64,000 nucleotides of DNA from Thioalkalivibrio sp. (GCA_007116035.1 SKJG01000067.1:1-64000); one strand, 5' to 3'; positions 52,183 to 61,949 are shown, numbered from the stretch's first letter. Made by a program: numbers and translations. Notes: a model not told the origin generated them from the letters alone.

Positions 52183-53034
52183 ATGGACCAGGCCGCCCGA
52201 GCGGTCCTGATCACCGGCTGCTCCTCCGGCATCGGGGAACACGTCGCGCTGGGGCTGAAGGGAAGGGGGTACCGGATCTTCGCGACCGCGCGCAGGAGCG
52301 AATGTGTCGCGCGGCTGAAAAGCCAGGGATTCGAGGCCCTGCGCCTCGACCTGGACGACTCCGCAAGCATCCAGAGCGCGGCGCACGAAGTGCTGGCGCG
52401 CACCGGCGGCCGCGTCTATGCCGTGTTCAACAACGGGGGCTACGGTCAGCCGGGGGCGGTGGAAGACCTGTCCCGGCAGGCGTTGCGCGCTCAGTTGGAG
52501 ACCAACATCCTCGGCTGGCTGGAACTGACCAATGCCCTGATCCCGGCCATGCGCAAGCAGGGCGAGGGCCGCATCATCCAGAATAGCTCGGTCCTCGGCC
52601 TGGTCGGGCTGCGCCTGCGCGGCGCCTATGTCTGCTCGAAGTTCGCGCTCGAGGGCCTCAGCGACGTGTTGCGCCAGGAGCTGCACGGCAGCGGCATCCA
52701 CGTGGTACTGATCGAGCCCGGTCCGATCCGCAGCCGCTTCCGGGCCAATGCCTTCCTGGCCTACCGACGTTTCATCCGGCCCCGCCAGAGCCACTGGCGC
52801 CAGACCTACGAGCGGTCCGAGCGACGCCTGAGCGACCCCGGGCGCGAAGCCCCGTTCACGCTGGGACCGGAGGCGGTCCTGAAGGCCGTGGTGCAGGCAC
52901 TGGAGGCGCGCCGACCGAAGGCGCGTTACCGCGTCACCTTCCCCACCCGCCTCTTCGCCACACTGAAATGGCTGCTCCCCACCCGCGTCCTGGACTTCAT
53001 CCTGCGCGCCGTATCCCGCGGCGAGAACCGCTGA
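52183..53034 (+). CDS. SDR-family oxidoreductase
   Basis: 283 aa; VLITGCSSGIGEHVA, VFNNGGYGQ, YVCSKFALEGLSD. Confidence 0.92.
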   Translation: MDQAARAVLITGCSSGIGEHVALGLKGRGYRIFATARRSECVARLKSQGFEALRLDLDDSASIQSAAHEVLARTGGRVYAVFNNGGYGQPGAVEDLSRQALRAQLETNILGWLELTNALIPAMRKQGEGRIIQNSSVLGLVGLRLRGAYVCSKFALEGLSDVLRQELHGSGIHVVLIEPGPIRSRFRANAFLAYRRFIRPRQSHWRQTYERSERRLSDPGREAPFTLGPEAVLKAVVQALEARRPKARYRVTFPTRLFATLKWLLPTRVLDFILRAVSRGENR

Positions 53035-53050
53035 GAGCCGCCGCCGTTCC

Positions 53051-54382
53051 ATGAACCTAATCTTCTTCGTGCTGATTGCCGCCGCCTTTCTCAGCGCCGC
53101 CTGGCGGGAACTCACCGAAATCGGCACCGACAGCCGGCCCATGCAGGAGCTCTCCCAGGCCGCGATCAGTTCGGCGGGCAGCGCGGTGGAACTGGCGATC
53201 GGGCTGGTCGGAGTGATGGCCCTGTTCCTCGGACTGATGAAGATCGCCGAGGCCGGCGGGCTGCTGACCGTCCTGGCGAGGCTGCTGCGGCCGATGATGA
53301 CGCGACTCTTCCCCAGCGTGCCCCCCGAGCACCCGGCGATGGGGGCGATGATCCTGAACTTCTCGGCCAACATCCTGGGGCTGGGCAATGCCGCCACCCC
53401 GTTCGGCATCCGGGCGATGCAGGAACTGAACAAGCTCAACCCGCACCCGGGCACGGCGACCAACGCCATGGCGCTGTTTCTCGCGATCAACACCTCCAGC
53501 ATCACCCTGCTGCCCACGGGCGTGATCGCCCTGCGCGCGAGCCTGGGCGCGGCGGAACCGGCGGCCATCCTGCCAACGACGCTGTTTGCGACACTTTTCG
53601 CGACGATCACGGGAATCACCAGTGCGCTGGTGCTGCAGCGCTTCTTCCCGCCGCCGGCGGCCACACCGCGGGAAGGTCCGGAGGCTCCGGATACCCCGGA
53701 TCAATCCGAGCCGGCCGCCGCAGGCGGCGAAGAAAAAGATGCCAGTGGGCCGCAGCCGATGAACATCGAGGTCCCGGCCGAAGGCTATCCGGGCTGGGTC
53801 AGCGCACTGGTGCTGGTGGGCGTCCTCGCGATCATCCCGCTGACGATCCTGTACGGGCAGGTCATCGCTCCGTGGATCATCCCGGGGCTGATCCTCGGCT
53901 TCCTGCTGTTCGGGGTGGCCCGAGGCGTGCGCATCTACGAGGTCTTCGTCGAGGGCGCAAAGGAGGGCTTCCAGGTCGCTTTACGCATCATCCCCTACCT
54001 GGTCGCGATCCTCGTCGCCGTCGGCATGCTGCGCGCCAGCGGCGCGCTCGGCGTCTTCGTGGGGCTGCTGGCGCCCTGGACCACACCGCTGGGAATGCCC
54101 CCCGAAGCCCTGCCGATGGCCCTGCTGCGGCCCCTGTCCGGATCCGGCGCCTACGGGATCATGGCCGGCATCATGCAGGACCCGGCCACCGGGCCGGACA
54201 CCTATGTCGGCCTGCTGGTGTCCACCCTTCAGGGTTCCACCGAAACCACCTTCTACGTACTTGCGGTGTACTTCGGTGCGATCCAGGTGCGCCGGGTACG
54301 ACACACCCTCGCCGCGGCGCTGTCGGCCGACGTGGTGGCGGTGATTGCGGCCGTGTTCATCGTGAGCTGGCTGTTCCTGTGA
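53051..54382 (+). CDS. Nucleoside recognition domain membrane protein (SpmA/SpmB-like fusion)
   Basis: 443 aa; two Gate-like halves with GLGNAATPFGIRAMQELNKLNP and LRPLSGSGAYGIMAGIM...STETTFYVLAVYFGAI. Confidence 0.85.
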   Translation: MNLIFFVLIAAAFLSAAWRELTEIGTDSRPMQELSQAAISSAGSAVELAIGLVGVMALFLGLMKIAEAGGLLTVLARLLRPMMTRLFPSVPPEHPAMGAMILNFSANILGLGNAATPFGIRAMQELNKLNPHPGTATNAMALFLAINTSSITLLPTGVIALRASLGAAEPAAILPTTLFATLFATITGITSALVLQRFFPPPAATPREGPEAPDTPDQSEPAAAGGEEKDASGPQPMNIEVPAEGYPGWVSALVLVGVLAIIPLTILYGQVIAPWIIPGLILGFLLFGVARGVRIYEVFVEGAKEGFQVALRIIPYLVAILVAVGMLRASGALGVFVGLLAPWTTPLGMPPEALPMALLRPLSGSGAYGIMAGIMQDPATGPDTYVGLLVSTLQGSTETTFYVLAVYFGAIQVRRVRHTLAAALSADVVAVIAAVFIVSWLFL

Positions 54383-55569
54383 GGCCCAATCTGGCGCTGC
54401 TTCCCGAGCGCAAGGCCTTCCCGCAGAGGGGGCCGCACGCCTACGCGTTGCATATTGATGGCGGGGAATTCATGCCGGCGATGCTCGACGCCATCGCAGG
54501 CGCAAGGGAGCGGGTGTTTCTGGAGATGTATCTCTTCGTTTCCGGATCCGCTGCCGAACGCTTCATCGCCGCGCTGGCCGGGGCTGCACGTCGCGGGGTC
54601 GAGGTATACCTGCTGATCGACGACTTCGGCAGCCGCGGACTGAGCCGCGAAGACCGTGAGCGCCTGGTCGCGGCGGGGGTGCACCTGGCGCTGTACAACC
54701 CGCTCGGGCTGGGCCGCTGGCGCGTGTCCCTGCTGCGCAATCACCGCAAGCTGCTGGCCGTGGACGGAGCGATCGCCTTCGTTGGCGGCATGGGCATCAC
54801 CGACGATTTCGACCCGGAGTCACGGCGGGACGGTCGGCACTGGCATGAAGTGATGCTCGACTTGCGCGGACCCTGCGTGGCCGACTGGGAGATCCTGTTC
54901 GCGCAGTGCTGGCGCCAGTGGAGCATGCAACCCATCGCCCTCCCCGCGCCACCGCCGAAAGTCGTGCCGGGAGCGGCGGACGGGCAGGTCGTGGGCCACA
55001 TCCGTGCCGGCGGCCGGCCGGTGATGCGCTCCGTGCTGACCGCGATTCGCAAGGCGCGGCGGCGGGTCTGGATCGCTACCGCCTACTTCGTACCCACCGT
55101 ACGCCTGCGCCGCGCGCTGCGCCGCGCCGCGCGACGCGGAGTCGACGTCCGGCTGCTGCTCGCCGGCCCGCACAATGATCATCCCTCCGTCTGGCATGCG
55201 GGCCGGCGATTCTACGGCCGCCTGCTCCGCAGCGGAGTGCGGATCTTCGAGTACCAGCCACGCTTCCTGCATGCGAAAATGGTCCTCTGTGACGACTGGG
55301 CCAGCATCGGGTCCAGCAACCTGGATCACTGGACCCTGCGCTGGAATCTCGAGGCAAACCAGACAGTGACGGACCCGGCGTTCGCCGGGAAGCTGGACGC
55401 GTTGTTCACCGCCGACTTCGAACACAGCGAGGAATGGTCGGATGCAGCCTGGCGCAACCGCGGCCTGTGGCTGCGCCTGATGGAACGCGTGGCAGGTGCC
55501 CTGGACGATTACCTCGTCCAGTGGAGCTATCGACGCGCCCTCCGGCAACCGCCACCCCAGCGTTCGTAG
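54379..55569 (+). CDS. Cardiolipin synthase / phospholipase D-like protein (ClsB-like)
   Basis: GTG start overlapping the preceding TGA; two HKD-type motifs: NHRKLLAVDGAIAFVGGMGI and HAKMVLCDDWASIGSSNLD. Confidence 0.88.
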   Translation: MRPNLALLPERKAFPQRGPHAYALHIDGGEFMPAMLDAIAGARERVFLEMYLFVSGSAAERFIAALAGAARRGVEVYLLIDDFGSRGLSREDRERLVAAGVHLALYNPLGLGRWRVSLLRNHRKLLAVDGAIAFVGGMGITDDFDPESRRDGRHWHEVMLDLRGPCVADWEILFAQCWRQWSMQPIALPAPPPKVVPGAADGQVVGHIRAGGRPVMRSVLTAIRKARRRVWIATAYFVPTVRLRRALRRAARRGVDVRLLLAGPHNDHPSVWHAGRRFYGRLLRSGVRIFEYQPRFLHAKMVLCDDWASIGSSNLDHWTLRWNLEANQTVTDPAFAGKLDALFTADFEHSEEWSDAAWRNRGLWLRLMERVAGALDDYLVQWSYRRALRQPPPQRS

Positions 55570-55654
55570 CACCCCAAGCCGCCCCCGGCGCCGCATAGCG
55601 GGAGCGCAGGGTGCCCATGAGCGCAAGCGAATTACCCCGCCTGGCTGCAAGCCA

Positions 55655-56476
55655 TCATCGGGCGAGGTGCTGTTCAAGGAAAGCGTTCAGACCCTGCCGG
55701 TACGCCGCACCGGTACGCAGGAAACCATCGTTGTGGCCACCGCGCATCTCCAGCAGCGAGACCGGCTCGCCAGCCGCCGCCTTGAGGTCCCGGGCGTGGC
55801 GAAAGGGCACGATCTCGTCCTCGCGACTGTGCGCGATAAGGATTGGCGCGTCGATGTCGCGTAGCGCGCCGCGCACATCGTATTCGTAGCGGATCAGCCG
55901 GCGCACCGGCAGCCAGGGATAGACGTCTGCCGCGAGGTCTGCGGCGCTGGTGAAGGCGGATTCGAGGATCACCGCGCCGGGGCGCTCGCGCGTGGCCAGT
56001 TCCGCAGCCACCGCGGCACCCAGCGAGCGACCGAACACGACGATCTCCTCGGCCGGGATACCGCGGTCCTCGCGCAAATGCCTCCAGGCGGCCGTCGCAT
56101 CGCGCTGGATCCCAGCCTCGCTCGGGCGGCCCTCGCTCCGCCCGTAACCGCGATAGCTGAGGATGAGCACGGACAAACCGAGGTCGTGAAAAATCTGTAG
56201 CGAATCGATGCGGTAGGACAGGTTGCCGCCGTTGCCGTGGAAGAACAGCAGTGTGGCGCGCGCATCGGGCGCGGGCACGAACCAGGCATGCAGGCGCACA
56301 CCGTCGTCGGCGACGAGTTCCACGTCCTCGTACTCCAGGCCGTGGTCGTCAGGGGTCGTGACCAACGTCGAGGTCGGGAAATAGACCATGCGGTCCTGGG
56401 TCAGGTAGACGAAGGCGACCAGCAGGGCATAGGCGCCCGCCGCGATCAGGACCAGGTTCAGAAGAGATCGCCACAT
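55655..56476 (-). CDS. Alpha/beta hydrolase (YqkD/ABHD13-like)
   Basis: 273 aa, N-terminal anchor; LLFFHGNGGNLSYR, VFGRSLGAAVAAELA, HSREDEIVPF. Confidence 0.87.
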   Translation of the reverse strand: MWRSLLNLVLIAAGAYALLVAFVYLTQDRMVYFPTSTLVTTPDDHGLEYEDVELVADDGVRLHAWFVPAPDARATLLFFHGNGGNLSYRIDSLQIFHDLGLSVLILSYRGYGRSEGRPSEAGIQRDATAAWRHLREDRGIPAEEIVVFGRSLGAAVAAELATRERPGAVILESAFTSAADLAADVYPWLPVRRLIRYEYDVRGALRDIDAPILIAHSREDEIVPFRHARDLKAAAGEPVSLLEMRGGHNDGFLRTGAAYRQGLNAFLEQHLAR

Positions 56477-56531
56477 GAATCAGCCCCCTGCGGGAAAACA
56501 CCCACCGGCATCGACCTTGCAGGCCGCTCGA

Positions 56532-56594
56532 TTCGCGCACGGCGCGCTCCTACACAACCAGTCAGGCCCCTGTAGGAGCGAGCCTGCTCGCGAA
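56532..56594. repeat. Inverted pair of Pseudomonas-type REP elements (BIME-like)
   Basis: 56532-56554 is the reverse complement of TGTAGGAGCGCGCCGTGCGCGAA; 56571-56594 is TGTAGGAGCGAGCCTGCTCGCGAA; 16 bp between. Confidence 0.75.
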
Positions 56595-56695
56595 CGCGCC
56601 GCAGGCGCGAACCAACGCCGCCCCTTCGCGCGTGACCGGTTCGTCCGGTCCACCAGGACAACGGGGTCCCCGGGCGTCCGCATACCGAACCAGGC

Positions 56696-56914
56696 TCACT
56701 GTCTGCGGTATGAATTGAAATCGAACCTGCCGGCCGTCATGTCGTCCCAGACGTCGCTCTGCAGCACGGCCAGCAGCTTGAACAGGCGACGCAGATCGGC
56801 GTCCTCCATGAAGCGCTGATCACTGCTCGCCTTCAATGCTTCCACGAGCATCGCGCACTGATCGCGCGAGATACCCGATACGTTCAGCCCGTCGTCTCCC
56901 ATCTCAACCTGCAT
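56696..56914 (-). CDS. Small conserved-looking hypothetical protein
   Basis: 72 aa MQVEMGDDGLNVSGISRDQCAMLVEALKASSDQRFMEDADLRRLFKLLAVLQSDVWDDMTAGRFDFNSYRRQ, GGAGG upstream of ATG. Confidence 0.55.
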   Translation of the reverse strand: MQVEMGDDGLNVSGISRDQCAMLVEALKASSDQRFMEDADLRRLFKLLAVLQSDVWDDMTAGRFDFNSYRRQ

Positions 56915-56975
56915 ATCAACCTCCACCGTGGGTTCGGACCCCGGCGCCGGAATGCGCCGGGGCAGCCTCCCCCCA

Positions 56976-59900
56976 TCAGGCCGGCTGCGACTTGATCAGT
57001 TCCACCCGCGAACGGACATAGAGGTAGTACAGCACCGGGATGATCACCAGGGTGAGCATCGTCGAGACCAGGATGCCGAAGATCAGCGAGACCGCCAGGC
57101 CGCTGAAGATCGGATCATCAATGATGAACCCGGCGCCGACCATCGCCGCCAGCCCGGTCAGCACGATGGGCTTCGCGCGCACGGCACCGGCATTCACCAC
57201 CGCTTCGGTGACCTCGACCCCGCGACGGATCTCGAAGTTGATGAAATCCACCAGCAGGATCGAGTTGCGCACGATGATGCCAGCCAGCGCGATCATGCCG
57301 ATCATCGAGGTCGCGGTGAATTTCGCGTCCATGAAGAAGGTGTCCATCAGCGCATGCCCCGGCATCACGCCGATCACCGTCAAGGGGATCGGCGCCATGA
57401 TGATCAAAGGCACCATGTACGAGCGGAACTGGACGACCACCAGCAGGTAGATCAACAGCAGGCCGACCGAATATGCGATCCCCATGTCGCGGAAGGTCTC
57501 GTAGGTGACCTGCCATTCGCCGTCCCACTTCAGGCTGAAATTGTACGGATTGTCGGGCTGAGCAATGAACAGCTGGGTGAGCGGCTCGCCAAAGGCCATC
57601 GGCTTCTCGCGCAACTGGGAGAACAGGTCGAACATGCCATACAGCGGGCTGTCCACGCCACCCGCCTGATCACCGATCACGTAGACCACCGGCAGCAGGT
57701 TCTTGTGGTGGATGGAATGCTCGCGCGTGGTGTCGACGACGTTGACGACCTCGGAGATCGGGACCAGCGCACCCGTCTGTGCCCGTACGTGCAGACCCAT
57801 GATCGCGTCCAGACTGCCGAGATCGGCCTCCTCGAACTGCAGGCGCACCGGCACCGCGTATTTCACGTTGGTGCCGTAGAGGAAGGTCACATCCTCGCCG
57901 GAAAGCGCCGTTGCCACCGCGCTGACCACCGACTGCTGGGATACACCCAGGCGCGCCGCGCGCTCACGATCCACCCGAAGGATGTACTTCGGCCCCGGAT
58001 ACTCGACGGAATCATCGATATCCGTGATGTAGCGGGTGTTCTCGAAAACCTCGCGCACCTTCTTCGCGATCTCGATCTGGCCGGCGTAGTCGGGGCCGTA
58101 GATCTCGGCCACGATCGGCGACATCACCGGCGGCCCCGGCGGTACCTCGACCACCTTGACGCGGGCGCCGTGGCGATCGGCGATGGCATTGATCTCGGGC
58201 CGGGCCGCCAGCGCGATGTCGTGGCTCTTGCGCTTGCGATCGGCCGCGGCGGTCAGGTTCACCTGGATATCACCGAGGTTCGAACCCTCGCGCAGGTAAT
58301 ACTGGCGCACCAGGCCATTGAAGTTGATCGGCGCCGCGGTGCCCGCGTAGATCTGCACGTCCACCACCTCGGGGATGCCCTTGATGTAGTCGCCCATCTC
58401 GGCCAACACCTGCTTGGTGTGCTCCAGGCTGCTTCCCTCGGGCATGTCCAGCACCACCTGGAACTCGTTCTTGTCGTCGAACGGCAGCATCTTCAGCACC
58501 ACGACCTGGAAGTACACCAGCGACACCGACGCAAGAATCAGCACCAGCGTCCCGGCGAACATCAACAGGCGATTCAGCTTGGCCTTGGCGGTGGTGCCCA
58601 GGAAGGGTCGCAGGATCACGTTGAAGATCCGCATCAACTGTTTCGAGGCGGTCTCGGCGCTGTGCTCCTCGTTCCCGGACAGGATTGCCTGCTCGTGGCG
58701 CTCGGCATGGCGCCGCAGCACCTTGTACGTCAGCCAGGGCGTGACCACGAAGGCGACTGCCAGCGAGATGATCATCCCCAGGCTGGCGTTGATCGGGATC
58801 GGGCTCATGTACGGCCCCATCAGGCCGGTGACAAAGGCCATTGGCAGCAGGGCCGCGATCACGGTGAAGGTGGCCAGGATGGTTGGACCGCCCACCTCGT
58901 CGACGGCCTCCGGGATCGCCTCGAGGAACTTCTTCTTGCCCATGCTCATGTGCCGGTGGATGTTCTCCACCACCACGATGGCGTCATCGACCAAAATTCC
59001 GATGGAAAAAATCAGGGCGAACAGCGAGACCCGGTTCAGGGTGAAACCCCAGGCCCAGGAGGCGAACAGGGTGATCGCCAGGGTGATCACCACGGCGGTG
59101 CCAACGATGAAGGCCTCGCGCCATCCCAGCGCGATCCAGACCAGGATCACCACCGAACTCGTGGCAAAGATCAGCTTCGTGATCAGTGTCTTGGCCTTGT
59201 AATCCGCGGTCGCGCCGTAATTACGGGTGATACTGACCTCGACGCCATCGGGGATGTAGGTGCCACGGAGTTGCTCCAGCCGCGTCTCTAGGGCGCTGGC
59301 GATGTCCACCGCATTGGTGCCCGGCTGCTTGGCGATGGCGACGGTGACTGCGGGGTGCATTTCGCCGAAGTGGGCGTCCTCGCCGGACGCGGCCCCGTAG
59401 CCGAAGCTCACGCGCTGGGTGGCGTATCCCGGACCCTGCACGACCTCGGCGACATCGGAGAGATAAACCGGCCGGCCGTCGTTCATCCCGACCACCAGGG
59501 CGGCAAAATCCTGCGGGCGCGTGATGAAATCGCCCGCCTGCACCAGCACCTCGGCGTTGTCCCGGTAAAGGACCCCCGCGTCGCGGCTGAAATTGCTCGC
59601 CTGCAAGGCATTGCGCAGATCCTCGACCGCCAGATTGTGACCGGCCAGCGCCTCGGGGCGGAAACGCACGTGCACGACGTGGTCGGGACCACCAACCGTG
59701 TAGATGTCCCGGGTTCCCGGGACGCGCTTGAGTTCGGACTCGATCGCGTGCGCCACCGCGGCCAGGTCGTGACCGCCCCGGGTTTCGTCCTCGGTCCAAA
59801 GGGTCACGGTCACGATGGGCACGTCGTCGATGCCCATGGGCTTGATCAGTGGATCGCCCACCCCGAGGTTCTGGGGCAGCCAGTCCTGGTTGGAAAAGAC

Positions 59901-60293
59901 CTGCGTGTAGAGGCGCACGAGCGCATCGGTACGGTTCTCGCCGACCTTGAACTGGACCGTGATCTTGGCCATGTTCGGTTGCGAGGTGGAGTAGATGTCG
60001 TCGATCCCCTCGATCTCGGAGAGCACCTGCTCGGCGGGTGTCGCCACCAGCTGCGACACCTCCTCCGCGGTCGCCCCATGGAACGGGATGAAGACATCGG
60101 CGATGGTGACATTGATCTGCGGCTCTTCCTCGCGGGGCGTGACCATGATCGCGAACGCGCCCAGCAGCAGGCCCAGCAGCGCCAGCAGCGGGGTGATCTG
60201 GGTCGTCAGGAACTTCTGCGCGATGCGGCCCGAGATGCCCATTGGCTGCTCCGCCTGCGGCTGACCCTCTTGCGACTTTGCCTCTTCACTCAT
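56976..60293 (-). CDS. RND-family efflux transporter (AcrB/hydrophobe type)
   Basis: 1105 aa, 12-TM RND layout; VTPREEEPQINVTIADVFIPFHGATAEEVSQLVATPAEQVLSEI. Confidence 0.93.
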   Translation of the reverse strand: MSEEAKSQEGQPQAEQPMGISGRIAQKFLTTQITPLLALLGLLLGAFAIMVTPREEEPQINVTIADVFIPFHGATAEEVSQLVATPAEQVLSEIEGIDDIYSTSQPNMAKITVQFKVGENRTDALVRLYTQVFSNQDWLPQNLGVGDPLIKPMGIDDVPIVTVTLWTEDETRGGHDLAAVAHAIESELKRVPGTRDIYTVGGPDHVVHVRFRPEALAGHNLAVEDLRNALQASNFSRDAGVLYRDNAEVLVQAGDFITRPQDFAALVVGMNDGRPVYLSDVAEVVQGPGYATQRVSFGYGAASGEDAHFGEMHPAVTVAIAKQPGTNAVDIASALETRLEQLRGTYIPDGVEVSITRNYGATADYKAKTLITKLIFATSSVVILVWIALGWREAFIVGTAVVITLAITLFASWAWGFTLNRVSLFALIFSIGILVDDAIVVVENIHRHMSMGKKKFLEAIPEAVDEVGGPTILATFTVIAALLPMAFVTGLMGPYMSPIPINASLGMIISLAVAFVVTPWLTYKVLRRHAERHEQAILSGNEEHSAETASKQLMRIFNVILRPFLGTTAKAKLNRLLMFAGTLVLILASVSLVYFQVVVLKMLPFDDKNEFQVVLDMPEGSSLEHTKQVLAEMGDYIKGIPEVVDVQIYAGTAAPINFNGLVRQYYLREGSNLGDIQVNLTAAADRKRKSHDIALAARPEINAIADRHGARVKVVEVPPGPPVMSPIVAEIYGPDYAGQIEIAKKVREVFENTRYITDIDDSVEYPGPKYILRVDRERAARLGVSQQSVVSAVATALSGEDVTFLYGTNVKYAVPVRLQFEEADLGSLDAIMGLHVRAQTGALVPISEVVNVVDTTREHSIHHKNLLPVVYVIGDQAGGVDSPLYGMFDLFSQLREKPMAFGEPLTQLFIAQPDNPYNFSLKWDGEWQVTYETFRDMGIAYSVGLLLIYLLVVVQFRSYMVPLIIMAPIPLTVIGVMPGHALMDTFFMDAKFTATSMIGMIALAGIIVRNSILLVDFINFEIRRGVEVTEAVVNAGAVRAKPIVLTGLAAMVGAGFIIDDPIFSGLAVSLIFGILVSTMLTLVIIPVLYYLYVRSRVELIKSQPA

Positions 60294-61345
60294 CGGGACA
60301 CCTGCTGGCTTTCCTTCAGGAAGATCCCGGCATGCACCGGATCCAGCGCGACCCGCTCACCCTGGCGCAATCCGGCCAGCACCTCGAAGCCCTCCGGCAA
60401 TTCCCGGCCGACCCGGATCTGACGGAAGCCGATACGTCCGTCGGGATCGATGACGTAGACCGCGACGACCTCGCTGCGGAAGACCACGGCCTCGGACGGC
60501 ACCACCAGGCGCTGGTCCTCGCCGAGCTTGACCGCCGTCTTCACGAACATGCCCGGAAACAGGCCGGCATCCTCGGCCAGCGGCGGCAGGTTCACGCGTA
60601 CGCGAAAGGTGTTCGAGGAGGGATCGGCGTAGGGAAAGATCGTCAGGCTGTCGGCGCCGATCCGTTCGCCGGTTTCCAGGATCACCTGCGCCTCCCGATG
60701 CCTGCGCAGGTTCCCGATCACCTGCTGCGGTACGTTGATCTCGACCCGCAATTGCTCCAGGCTGATGCCGGTCACCAGGGGCGCACCCGGACTCACGGCC
60801 TCACCGACCTCGACATGACGCTCGATCACGATGCCGGCATAAGGCGCGACCACCGTGGCGTAACCGAGCTGCTCCTCAGCTTCGGCGAGGGCGGCCTGGG
60901 CCGACTCCAGTCGGGCCTGGGCCGAATCCCTGGCGGCGCGCGCACGGTCGAATTCCGCCTCGGAAACCAGACGTTCTTCGAAAATGCTCTCGATGCGGGC
61001 GAACTCGGAACGGGCCTCCGCGGCGCGCGCGCGCGCCTCCCGCAGGTTTCCCTCGGCCGAGCGCACACGGGCCTGTTGTTCGGTGTCACTCAGGCGCAGC
61101 ACCACATCGCCCTGCTCGACGAAGTCGTCGACGTCGTAAAGGACCTCCAGCACCCGCCCCGACGTCTGCGCGGAAATCGTCGACCGCTGCACGGCCTCGA
61201 CCCGGCCGTCCATGATCCGTTCCTGCATCAGCGTCTGCCGCTCGACCGTGGCCGTCAGAAACGGCAGTTCAACTGCGGAGGCCACCGGCGCGACCAGCAG
61301 CAGCGTCATCGCAGCCGCGATGCCCTTCATCCATTCAAGCGTCAT
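60290..61345 (-). CDS. RND efflux periplasmic adaptor subunit (membrane fusion protein)
   Basis: Start MTLEWMKGIAAAMTLLLVAPVASA; SGRVLEVLYDVDDFVEQGDVVLRL, coiled-coil hairpin, APYAGIVIERHVEVGE. Confidence 0.93.
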   Translation of the reverse strand: MTLEWMKGIAAAMTLLLVAPVASAVELPFLTATVERQTLMQERIMDGRVEAVQRSTISAQTSGRVLEVLYDVDDFVEQGDVVLRLSDTEQQARVRSAEGNLREARARAAEARSEFARIESIFEERLVSEAEFDRARAARDSAQARLESAQAALAEAEEQLGYATVVAPYAGIVIERHVEVGEAVSPGAPLVTGISLEQLRVEINVPQQVIGNLRRHREAQVILETGERIGADSLTIFPYADPSSNTFRVRVNLPPLAEDAGLFPGMFVKTAVKLGEDQRLVVPSEAVVFRSEVVAVYVIDPDGRIGFRQIRVGRELPEGFEVLAGLRQGERVALDPVHAGIFLKESQQVSR

Positions 61346-61387
61346 GATCCCGTCCCCAAATGTGCAAATGCGGACCAGCAAGCCCCG

Positions 61388-61410
61388 CATATTAGATATC
61401 CCTAATATAC
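61388..61410. promoter_or_regulatory. Candidate operator CATATTAG-ATATCC-CTAATATAC
   Basis: Perfect 7-bp arms, 6-bp spacer, 43 bp upstream of the adaptor start; matches 1163-1185. Confidence 0.65.
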
Positions 61411-61545
61411 ACGAACCCACCCTTCCGCAGGTTTTCCCCTGATCGAATTAGTGTAGTGCAACTTTGCCGGCAACGTAGGCGGTGCTGGACGGCGTGCCAA
61501 GCTGATACCATTGCGCAGCCAGACCCTACCGATGGATGTCGGATT

Positions 61546-61887
61546 ATGCCCCTGCTCAGCATCGAGACGAATACCGCGCTGCCCGCTAACAGCGGCCGCC
61601 TCACGGCCGAACTGTCCGCGAGCGTCGCCCAATGGCTGGGCAAGCCCGAGGGCTACGTGATGGTGCGCCTTCAGCACAACCCGGCGATGCGTTTTGCCGG
61701 CACGACCGATCCTCTCGCCTACTGCGAACTGAAAAGCATCGGCTTGCCCGAGTCCGGGACCGGCGACCTGTCGCGGGAGCTCTGCGCCCAGTTGGAACAG
61801 TTGCTGAGCATCCCGGCCGAACGCGTCTACATCGAGTTCAGCGACGCCCCGCGGAAGCTCTGGGGCTGGAACGGCTCGACCTTCTGA
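61546..61887 (+). CDS. MIF/phenylpyruvate tautomerase-family protein
   Basis: 113 aa MPLLSIETNTAL... with catalytic Pro2 and C-terminal VYIEFSDAPRKLWGWNGSTF typical of MIF homologues. Confidence 0.9.
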   Translation: MPLLSIETNTALPANSGRLTAELSASVAQWLGKPEGYVMVRLQHNPAMRFAGTTDPLAYCELKSIGLPESGTGDLSRELCAQLEQLLSIPAERVYIEFSDAPRKLWGWNGSTF

Positions 61888-61949
61888 AGCGCGGCCCGCC
61901 GTCGTGACGGCGGAACGCATCCCAGCGATTCATCCAGGAACGGAACCCC

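Noticed and set aside
53872-54378. N-terminal extension of the PLD ORF (53872..55569)
   Set aside because: Overlaps the nucleoside-recognition gene in another frame; GTG at 54379 gives a standard PLD start.
56928-59291. 787-aa plus-strand ORF
   Set aside because: Antisense to the RND transporter; shadow ORF with repetitive H/D/R composition.
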